The position numbers and the translations under genes were made by a program. DNA of 64,000 bases from Favolaschia claudopus (lineage: Eukaryota; Basidiomycota; Agaricomycetes; Agaricales; Mycenaceae), in contig JAWWNJ010000028.1 of NCBI GenBank assembly GCA_037176885.1, forward strand, positions 1,054,001 through 1,118,000, in the 5' to 3' direction. The notes below the pieces were generated by a model. The model saw nothing but the letters and a program-made list of their open reading frames with translations, was not told the origin of the DNA and did no database searches. Shown here piece by piece: positions 55,947 through 64,000 of the stretch (position 1 is the first letter of the stretch; every line of letters starts with the position of its first letter).

Positions 55947-57617
55947 ATGTCTGGACGACGTTCAAGTTTTCTTCCTGATTCTGCACAAACGCAGCAGATA
56001 TATTCGCTTTTGCGATCGCATGCGCCCTCGCCCTCTCATATCGCATCCAACTCCATAGCTCGCAGTCTCTCGGACGAGCTCGAACGCCTAGCTCAGGACA
56101 TTGCACGACTTCGAGACTCGGAGGAACTAGCGACAGCCGAAGAAGATCATGCTATTTTGGCGGAGCACTGTAGCAATGTACGGAGTCTCCTATCCCCGAT
56201 TCATCGGCTGCCTTCTGAGCTGCTTGCCGACATTTTCGTCGCGTATGCCGCGTTGGACGATGGGGAACAATTCATGGAAGATCGGGCGGAATGGATGGAA
56301 CACAGAGCTCAACGCGCGTTGGAAGCGCTTGCCCAAGAGCCACTCCTCGTTCTTTCTCGAGTCTGCTCACGATGGTATGGGCTTGTGATGAATACGCCGA
56401 CGCTGTGGAGTACGATCGAGCTCAACTCGCCTGAATTATGGACCCACAGACATGCGATGCTGTTGCTGAATCGCGCCCTCGAGCGTAGCGCCAATGCACC
56501 GTTGACATTGGAAGTCTTCACCCTTAGAGGCGTCAACTGCCCCCAGCTTTTGAAGCTCCTTGGCCAGCATTCAAATCGATGGCGTAGCGCTTTCTTCTTT
56601 TGCAGCTTCGATGATTTCCACCATCTCCGAGATATCAAGGAGAACCTCCCTTTGCTGGAGACGTTGATGGTACAACTAACCGACGAGTTCGACGACGCAG
56701 AAGCATCCCACTTGGTGGAACTATTCACCGAGGTTCCACGATTGCGCTCCCTTTCAGTCGGTATGCTACATGTTCCGACCCTAGTACAGATCCATCTCGA
56801 TAAAGTCGAAGAACTGCATCTCCTCAGCCAGGATGCTCGATATGCTCCTGGTGCTGTGGCATCAATGGCCATGTTACCGGCTAAAGTCAAATTCCAACTG
56901 CTACTTTTCATCAGTAACTGGGCCGATCACAACATCACCCCGGGCATCAATGCCCCAGCCACGTCTTCGTATATCGAAGCTTTCGCGATTGGCATGCATG
57001 ATTATTTCGAGGCGGCGCACTGTGTCAAAGCGCTGACTGACGTTCTTGATGCGCTCACGTTGCCTGAACTGCTGCACTTCGGATTTCGGTCGGAGGATGC
57101 GCCGAATTCTCTCATGTCTTGGGCACACACTCCGTTTTTGGATCTTGCTATGCGCTCGTCTTTTCAAAACCATTTACAGTCTCTCTTCATATCCTATGTC
57201 TTCATATCCTATGTCGTCATCACAGAGCCCCAGCTACTTCAGGTTTCATCGGTCTTGCCGTTGCTGCAGACTCTGGCGATTTCGGACCATGTAACGACGG
57301 AAGGGAATCAATACGGGGCGGACCAGTTACTTATCACCGACTCGCTGCTCGCTGCGCTCACCCTGGACGCAGGTGCTCAACGCCGTTCTCTCGTGCCACT
57401 GCTTTGCGACTTCGAATTTCGTTCGACGCTCCAATTCAAGGACGACGTATTTTATGTTTTCTTATCGTCCCGATGCCGGGATCGTTCCACCTCTTGCGTA
57501 GCTCGCTTGTACTGGATCCAGGATCATGGCCGGGCACTTGATCCCAGTGTGGTCACTCGAATTCGGGATTTATGCGTCCATGAAGAGCTTTCATGGGAAT
57601 TCTCTGCCTCGGAATAA
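55947..57617 (+). CDS. F-box protein
   Basis: F-box proteins recruit substrates to SCF ubiquitin ligases; the target is unknown. One uninterrupted frame of 556 codons from ATG 55947 (an earlier in-frame stretch lacks ATG). A coiled coil (LSDELERLAQDIARLRDSEEL) precedes the F-box (SPIHRLPSELLADIFVAY, about residues 85-102, followed by LSRVCSRWYGLVMNTPTLWSTI). This coiled coil plus F-box arrangement is very common in expanded mushroom families. The rest is Leu-rich and probably forms irregular LRR-like repeats. A short duplicated peptide (ISYVFISYVV) marks a small internal tandem repeat near 57190-57215. It converges with the BTB gene, 96 bp apart. Confidence 0.9.
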   Translation: MSGRRSSFLPDSAQTQQIYSLLRSHAPSPSHIASNSIARSLSDELERLAQDIARLRDSEELATAEEDHAILAEHCSNVRSLLSPIHRLPSELLADIFVAYAALDDGEQFMEDRAEWMEHRAQRALEALAQEPLLVLSRVCSRWYGLVMNTPTLWSTIELNSPELWTHRHAMLLLNRALERSANAPLTLEVFTLRGVNCPQLLKLLGQHSNRWRSAFFFCSFDDFHHLRDIKENLPLLETLMVQLTDEFDDAEASHLVELFTEVPRLRSLSVGMLHVPTLVQIHLDKVEELHLLSQDARYAPGAVASMAMLPAKVKFQLLLFISNWADHNITPGINAPATSSYIEAFAIGMHDYFEAAHCVKALTDVLDALTLPELLHFGFRSEDAPNSLMSWAHTPFLDLAMRSSFQNHLQSLFISYVFISYVVITEPQLLQVSSVLPLLQTLAISDHVTTEGNQYGADQLLITDSLLAALTLDAGAQRRSLVPLLCDFEFRSTLQFKDDVFYVFLSSRCRDRSTSCVARLYWIQDHGRALDPSVVTRIRDLCVHEELSWEFSASE

Positions 57618-57713
57618 AGTTCTGTTTAATTGCAGTTTCCGAACCCGGAATCAATTACAAATTCAATCTATGCGGGACGACAAGAAAACATTTCTAATCG
57701 GAACTGTCCATTC

Positions 57714-58888
57714 CTAGGCCTTCAATGCCTCCTCTTCCATCCGATGCAGCTCTTGCCAGTCCGGCAACTCGAACAACCGCGGTAATTCGCTCCAAAAGCT
57801 GATTTTCTCCTCCGAACAAATCCTCTTGTATTCAGCGAGACAAACCTCACAAAATTCATGTCGCATATCCCTCCAATCCTCTTTCCTCCAAAAATTCAAA
57901 GGATCAGAGTCAAGCCCGTTCATACTTCTGTCGTCGACAAGCTTGAGCCAGTGTAGCCTAGCCGCTCGACAAGCGAATGTCGAGCAGTGTTCGATTTCGA
58001 CGAGGAGGAATCGAGAAATGAGACGCGTCGCAAATTTCTGTTTATCACGCGCGATCATGAGCTGGCGTCTATGCGTCACGGAGAGAGAATCCCATTCCGG
58101 GAGAGCAAACAGTCCAGCCAAATCCATCGTGCAGCATCTGTAGGCGATTGTGGGGATACTCCAGAGAGCTCCGACCTCTGAGGCGACCTGGAACGCGGCT
58201 AGCAAAACACCGCCCGCTCCTGCGGGCAATGTGCGATCGTCCAAGCTTTCTTTGTCTGCGTTGACGGACATCAGGCCCACCACATCGGCCATAGAGGATG
58301 AAAAGAGAGCGGAGAAATGGAGGAGGGCGCGTTTGCGAAGGAATTCGACCTGGTAAACATGGGCAAGATGCAGAATCTCCATGAGCGCTGGCATCGAACA
58401 GCGCTGTGGGGGCGGTAGGAAGTAACTGTATGAGCCACTGATGAGTTGGCATTTTCTTTGATAGGGAAGTTCGAAACCACGCACTCCGCGTCGAACAGGG
58501 CTTTCAGGAAATGAGTTACGCTCGTACCAGAATGAGGTAGTACGAGAACGGGGCAGCCGAGCATTGTTGACAATTTTCCGGGGTTCTCGACGAGCATTTC
58601 TTTTAACACAGGCGAACGAGCGGTGAGGAAACCTTTGGATACGCGGAAGAGACTTTCATTCGCGCGCACGATAAGGTTATCTTCCTCAAACCATAATTCG
58701 TCGACCTGAGTGAGAGCTTCTCTTTCAACGGCAGTCTGCGCCACTGAAGCCACTGACTCGTTGTCAGACTCGCATCCACTCGCAGCTGAGTTGAGCAGCT
58801 CGAGCTTAGGGATCGGGTGGTTGACCTAGAAAGCCGCACTCAGTTTGTGAGGAAGAAATGTGCATAAGCACAACAGAACACTCACCAT
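57714..58888 (-). CDS. BTB/POZ-domain protein with an ATG-only first exon
   Basis: BTB domains mediate dimerisation and often link to Cullin-3 ligases; the role here is unknown. Exons 58888-58886 (just ATG), 58825-58485 and 58437-57714 total 1068 nt in phase (355 aa). The large second exon has no upstream ATG in frame. An AG acceptor (TTTCTAG) sits at its open left limit, and an ATG followed at once by GTGAGT lies 60 nt upstream, hence the 3-nt exon. The BTB core (about residues 35-150) shows DELWFEEDNLIVRANESLFRVSKGFL, RSPVLKEML and FLKALFD, then LMEILHLAHVYQV. The C-terminal part has the HWLKLVDDRSMN and Cys-containing pattern usual in these mushroom BTB proteins. A MITE lies 76 bp upstream of the ATG. 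Confidence 0.85.
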
Positions 58889-58964
58889 TTTAAAGTCTAG
58901 CTGAAGAGATACCTTGGGTGTCAATGTAAGAGTTGAGAAGTTTTGAAAGATGACGCTTACTATA

Positions 58965-59227
58965 CTGTAGTATTTTGTTCAATTCGTAAGCCGATTTGGG
59001 GTGTGACATCTCATACGAACCTGACCTTTCGTATGGGAGCCCGGACCGGTGTGACTTGCGAAAAATTTCGTTTTTTTACCCCCATTTTGGGCTGAAAACA
59101 GGCGAAAATTCGTGTGACTTTGGGGAACCATTCGTACGAGGCCCTCGTGACACTGTGACTCGCCGAAATTTTCGTCGTTTTTGGGGCTTGTGACAAGTGA
59201 CAAAACGAATTGAAGGAAATACTACAG
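58965..59227. mobile_element. TA-flanked MITE, 263 bp
   Basis: Inverted ends CTGTAGTATTT..TTCAATTCGT lie between TA dinucleotides (58963-58964 and 59228-59229). No coding capacity. Like the MITE at 43866 it has GTGTGAC motifs inside and similar length, but the end sequences differ. It sits in the presumed promoter of the BTB gene. Confidence 0.8.
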
Positions 59228-59676
59228 TAAGCGACGCCCCGTGTTGCGGTGTCTTTGTTTGCTTTCGAACTCCGCTCTTAGCTTCCGGTCACTCGGCATT
59301 CGACTACTATTGCTGTTAACTAGAGAGGCTTGTGTGAAGGCGTCCCCTGGCTTTCATCAATCTCTGAATATTCTTCATTTGGAGAATCCGATCAGATAAT
59401 TTTGAACCGTGGGAACGTAATTTTCAACCATGATGGTCACTATCGATTCTTAGTCCATCGAATTCTATCTAATTGAGATTCTAGCTATGAGAGAGTCTAG
59501 TGTCTAACGTGTAGCAGCGCGAATGCGTTCTAAGGGCTCGATACGTTCAAACCAAGCGAGTCACTTGCTGAGGAACAGGGAACCAAGCCGCATGGGATTA
59601 CTATGCGGCCACTATAAGGTCGGTTGTCGTGAACCGATATTCAGCAGGAACGCCGCTTCCCTGAGCAAAGGATTCG
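59228..59676. other. Intergenic, no gene seen
   Basis: Between the MITE and the 3' end of the secreted-protein gene. I see nothing definite. Confidence 0.5.
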
Positions 59677-60251
59677 TTAGTATTCTTGTATGAATAATGG
59701 AGCCAAGCCAAATAATGGACGCACCGGTGGACAAGCACCGGCAAGTGCTGTCTCCACCACCGAAAGGAAAATTTTGGAGCCAACGTCCAAGTGGGCGATA
59801 GTGGGGATAGTCAGAGTCTCGGGGACGATGACGCTTCCGGGAAGTGGTTTGAGGCCTACATAGAATACACGAGAAAATGCTAGTCAGTAAAAACCACATA
59901 GCTAGCTAAGAAGAGAATCTCCGAGTCACCGTAGTTGGGAATCAAGAATTGGCCGAAGAATGTGGTGTACGTTCCTTCAGGGAAACCGCCAGTGCCGTTC
60001 AGCGTCCCCGGGGCAGGCTCGGACTCCGAAAGGTAAACGGTGATAGGGGTGTATCCCTCATTACACCAGTTTGAGTTGACGTAGGTGAATGGGATGACGT
60101 CGCCGGAGGTGACCGGGAGTTGCGCAGGGGGCTCAATGATAGAGCCTGCGCTGCCAGCGGGTACTCCAGCTGAGGGCGGTACCAACCCGACGACGGAGGA
60201 GAAGTATGAGGAAGCGAGAATGGCAGCGCTGACGATGGTGAGGGAGTACAT
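59677..60251 (-). CDS. Small secreted protein of unknown function
   Basis: Two exons, 60251-59930 and 59855-59677, in phase (166 aa). The intron is 74 nt, with an in-frame stop if read through. The first 22 residues or so (MYSLTIVSAAILASSYFSSVVG) form a clear secretion signal. The mature part is rich in Pro, Gly, Thr and Val and looks beta-structured (VIPFTYVNSNWCNEGYTPITVYL, then GTYTTFFGQFLIPNYG). Two cysteines could form a disulphide. I recall similar short secreted beta-rich proteins in many mushrooms but none with a known activity. Confidence 0.75.
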
Positions 60252-61836
60252 TGAGGCTGAGTGAGCGAAGGTGGTGTGGAACCTGAGAGACGCAGACTTG
60301 CAGCATCGTATTTGTACTGTTTTCGGAGGGGTTTCAATCCAACTTGGGTATCGGCGGTTCTCAACCGGACTGGGAGAAACAGGAAGTCCGCACCACATTG
60401 TTAGCGCAGTTAAGACGGAGTGCTCAACGCGGCGAGGGCGCCCTAGAATTGGAAGCCTAGTCAGTGAGAAAATCGATGGTTGGTTCGGGGTTCATTACTA
60501 TACCTGAGAGATCAAAAGAAAAAGCTGGTGAAACAAACGAAGTGCCATTAGTATGCACCGCCTTGACGTTCATCTTGAAGTTTTTAAATCGGAAGCAGTA
60601 CGGACCCTAATGGTCGGAGCCTCATTGGAAAAGCAGAGAAAAGGATTCATAGCAAATTCTTCGGCTTCCCTAAACAAAAGCACGCGTCAACCCAAGCTTT
60701 CAATTGCGCAGAGAAATCGTTTCTTTGTCTGACAGTTTTGAAAATCCGAGCCGCCGCGTATCAGCAAGTCCATACGGAGTGAACTGGTGAACAGCCGCTT
60801 TAATTGCGTCCCGGCAGTCTCCTCGAGCGGTGGAAGAATCCGAGTCCGACTTAGGGTGCTTGAGTACGCTATCTCGTAACCAAAACCTCTCGATGTCGGC
60901 AGAAGGAAGCAGACCTGGTTTGAGACTGCTTCGTCGAAAGAGGATAGGAACAGCGCTGCAGCATGTGGCGAAATCGATGTCATTCAATTCGTGTGAAGAG
61001 CAAGCGAGACTCGCGCAAAGAAACGCCACTTTGAGGAGACCTAAAAGGATTGAAGGTGGAATAGAAAGTCCTGCAGAAAGAGCTGCAACGAAGGGCAGAT
61101 GGATGCCCAATTCCAAAGTCAGGCGAAATCTCGGGACGATAGACGTAATTGCTACAGTATCCCTGAGGATCGAGCCAGCGTCATCCCAAGCGTAATTTCT
61201 GCTAGTGGTGCCATAACTTGAAGACGTCCGTAGCTGAGCTTCAGAAGCAGGAATCTTCGAAGCGCGGCGAGAACGGTTCGGGCAGCCAAGGTTAACCCGC
61301 AGCGCATTTTGGATGCATTGCTGTCCACTTTGAATCCGCTGGGGTGATTTTGTCGTGTAGTATTCCCGAATATATTGATACCAGAGTAGTATGTACGAAA
61401 GATTCAAGGAAGATCATTGCCGACCTCGGATGTAAAAGGGTGTGAGTTCAGTACGAGATCCACGCGAACATTTCGAGAGTCAGGAAATTTCAATGGGTCG
61501 ATAGTGGATGCAGGCCTGCAGGGCGGGAAGAAGACCAACTGTTCTCCGAGTCGACAAACGTAGGCTGTGGATCGCGCTTGATTCCGGCAGCTCCGACGCG
61601 CCAAAAGGGAAGAGAAGCAGAAAGTGCCCGCGACGTATGTTGCCCGTGGTAATGTCTCCTTTCTTATGTAAAAATTCAATATGTTAACAAGGAAAGACAT
61701 GGATCGCAACCATGTTATTCATCTGACGCTACTGAGATTCCCTTCGCCAGACGCGATCTCCTGTTCTGCATTTGCCCTGAATATAGCCATATAATGTTCA
61801 AGGAACGACATACCATCTCTACGAACGGCCCGAGCC
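60252..61836. other. Intergenic or hypothetical frame, unresolved
   Basis: A 235-codon minus-strand frame (60700-61407) and a second one (61404-61709) overlap end to start. Neither shows a family pattern or convincing splice sites, so I do not call a gene. They could be remnants of an F-box-type gene like the neighbour on the right. Confidence 0.4.
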
Positions 61837-63013
61837 TTAGCGCACATAGCCTTCCGGAAACTCTACTTGAGCTCCCAACAAAGTTAAAGCGTCCCTAAAC
61901 GGATCAAACACTTCCTTGTTCGCAACGACGCGATACCAGCTCTCATATAAGATAACCCTCTGAAGTTTCGTCGCGAATGTCGGCGACAGCAGAAGGTTGA
62001 AATGATTCTTGATCGTGGCCCAGTCTCGCACGACCGTGACGGCGGAATGAAGTCGAATGGAGGATAAGAGCCGATGTGGTTTCTCGGGCTCCAAAATAGT
62101 GCTCCAGACGTCATAGCACAATTCCTGCAGACGTGGGCAGCGCAAAAAAATGGCGTTGAAGGGGATAGTGGAACGTGAGCCGAAGAGTTCGACTACGCGT
62201 ACGAAGGGAAAGACCGGTGGTGGTGAATTTGACTCCGATTCAGCATTTTCTGCGAAGAAAGACGCGGAACAGGCGAGTCGCGTGAGGGTTTGCAGGTTCA
62301 TCCCTGTTAGAAGTGCGTTGTTCAAGCTCGAGCATGAAGGAACCAGCGAAAGACGCTTGATTTTTTGCAGCGCGTCTGATTCCGGGAAGGGGAGAGCACG
62401 GACATCTGTCGGCAGGGTGGTCGAATTGGTGAGGAAGAGGAACGAGATATTTGGAGCCATTGCGAGTATTTTGCGTAGTAGAGGTGCATTGCATGTCGCC
62501 TCGGTCCAATAGATATGGGTCAATGAGTGAAATGGTCCAAGCTGCTCAGGATTGATGTCCACATCCACGATTCGGAGCCGAGACTTCGAGTCATCATCGG
62601 ATAGGACAATGACACGCAAGCCTGGGCAAATCGCAAGGACGGTAGAATTGCGGTCAAAACGGGTGGTCGACAGCCGTACACTACGAACAAGCCTCGCGTT
62701 TCCAAACATTGTCAGGGAATCGTAGAGCGTGTCGAAGTTTGCCACATCGACTTGTATGTTTTCGTACAAGAGTTCTTTCGCATAGCTGCTCCACAACCTG
62801 CATACGAGCACCAGACAATATGCATTCTGACAAAATTGAGAGCCAACAGCTGAATTTGTTTGATTCACTCACCCGCCAGAAGCGGCCGACGTCTTGAGGT
62901 GGGTCGGTAATGGGTGTGTACTGAAATTCTTCAGAGAGTGCTATATCCATGGGCGATGTGTCAGAAGTAGCTAGTCGATGGATGTGGAGCCAAATCTCGG
63001 CGGGTAGGGACAT
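61837..63013 (-). CDS. F-box-type protein
   Basis: Two exons, 63013-62873 and 62826-61837, in phase (376 aa), with ATG 63013 giving MSLPAEIWLHIHRLATSD. The short F-box-like helix (LPAEIWLHIHRLA) is followed across the intron by LVLVCRLWSSYAKELLYENIQV, the usual continuation of this mushroom F-box class. The remainder has irregular Leu-rich segments (RSVRLSTTRF, LRVIVLSDDD, LQTLTRLACSA, LQELCYDVWS), consistent with a degenerate LRR fold. No damage is seen. The partner substrate is unknown. Confidence 0.85.
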
Positions 63014-63443
63014 AGCAGTATTCGTCAATACAGTTCACGACGAAGGTTATCGAGAGAAGACAACAGTAACTGAGTAAGACAACGCACAGCAGCGCACAAC
63101 AGAGTCACAATACTTAGACTGATAGATATCAGAGATCAGTGATGATTGATGGCAAGAGAACGCGATCACATGATTGCGACATTACACTGAGGATCCGCGC
63201 GTCACCATAGTATAAGTACCTTGTATTACCTAGTTTTTACCTGGTTTACATTCATAAGTCAAAAGGCTGATTATTACGATACCCACTGGGTTTTTTGGCA
63301 CAGATGATCAGTAAGAGCGTCAAAGTAATTGCTACGAGGCGTTATCGACTCAGACAAATCATGAACTCGCACTTGCAAGGGGCGGTGACGTCCGTGAGGA
63401 GTCAAAAATCATTAATCATGGTTCATGTGAGTTCATGTGCCTC
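63014..63443. other. Intergenic, no gene seen
   Basis: Should contain the promoter of the F-box-type gene. A TATA-like CTAGTTTTTACC region near 63230 and short frames only. Confidence 0.45.
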
Positions 63444-63983
63444 TCATAATGAGGCCTTCGAAGTGAAGCATGACACGTGTATTGAACGCGTCAAGTCCGG
63501 CACAGGGAGACTAGGGTCCAGTTGTGCGGGGCAGATTGATGTGTGGCCGTACCCGTTGGTTAGGTCGGTCAAAGGGGTGTTTAGCCTTCTCTTTTTGGGA
63601 GGACTTGCAGGGTTCTTCCGAGGCGAAGATAACTTGGAGGGGTGGCCAGCAGGAGTGGCCGGGAAAGTCTGCGAATTCTCGACAGACGCCGGGACTGCTA
63701 TGGTTTGCTCGTGTTCAACCGTGGAAGGCTCAAGCTCCGCAAACTTGCCAGTGAGAACGTATTCGTTGTAGAGAGATTTTGCGAGCTATATCAGATGATT
63801 CAATCTGTATAAATTCAGGCATCGAAAGAACGCACGCACCTCGATAAACTGCCCCCCAAGGTGATCGGCGATGAACTGTTTTTCCAATTGGCTCCCCTCC
63901 TCGTCAACAGAGGTCTGATGACCCGGCGGGTAACATAGATAAGCTTTCGTGCGCTCAAGCACTGTTACGGTGGATTCATCCAT
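63444..63983 (-). CDS. Small protein of unknown function with basic motif
   Basis: Two exons, 63983-63840 and 63785-63444, joined by a 54-nt intron (GTGCGT...TATAG), in phase (161 aa). The ATG at 63983 has a good context (CAAAATGG). The first 70 residues are a compact helical-looking part (QLEKQFIADHLGGQFIE, then LAKSLYNEYVLTGKFAEL). The rest is Ser/Pro-rich and disordered-looking, with PPKKRRLNTP, a plausible nuclear localisation signal. I do not recognise the family. Confidence 0.65.
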
Positions 63984-64000
63984 TTTGGAAATCTCAGCGT

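Noticed and set aside
60700..61407. 235-codon minus-strand frame as a gene
   Set aside because: No family pattern and no supporting splice sites. Left as unresolved.

Overview
This window reads as nuclear DNA of a mushroom-forming basidiomycete (Agaricomycetes). Genes are split by many introns of about 45-60 nt with GTRNGT-like donors and YAG acceptors. The gene content fits: F-box and BTB proteins, NB-ARC/TPR NLR-like proteins, an NmrA-like reductase and a CTP-type diacylglycerol kinase. Mobile DNA is dense and nested. The species cannot be told from the sequence alone.

Layout. 1-5.1 kb: the 3' part of a highly charged gene of unknown function, then a six-exon MFS transporter (minus). 5.8-11 kb: a coiled-coil gene broken by a short hAT-type element (8-bp target duplication), which is itself broken by a 4-kb hAT element carrying a BED-finger transposase. 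11-22.5 kb: a CT-rich stretch without genes, then a decayed NLR-like gene (copy A, minus) disrupted by a frameshift, a 1.8-kb TG...CA solo-LTR-like insertion and, in its 3' flank, a 1.77-kb inverted-repeat element. 22.6-36.2 kb: a complete 13.6-kb Ty3/gypsy chromovirus with LTRs that look identical and a 5-bp target duplication. It has gag, a textbook -1 frameshift signal, and pol (protease, RT, RNase H, integrase, chromodomain). Beyond pol it carries an antisense spliced gene for a Zn2Cys6-cluster protein, and a 4.4-kb inverted-repeat-bounded insertion. 36-48.6 kb: an NmrA-like gene, a TA-flanked MITE and the intact paralogue of the NLR (copy B), with about 15 TPR repeats of 126 bp that are nearly identical to each other. 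52-64 kb: the gene-rich end, with a DGK1-like kinase, an F-box protein, a BTB protein whose first exon is only ATG, a small secreted protein, a second F-box-type protein and a small nuclear-looking protein.

Two themes stand out. First, the NLR pair is one duplicated locus split by some 24 kb of transposon-rich DNA: copy B stayed open and keeps homogenising its repeats, while copy A collected insertions. Comparing the two exposes clean insertion boundaries. Second, the chromovirus combines a -1 frameshift site, a gag frame with no usable AUG for about 300 codons, and an antisense Zn2Cys6 gene near its 3' LTR. That combination is the best candidate here for something not well described. All exon structures were derived by eye from splice sites and reading phase; none has transcript support.
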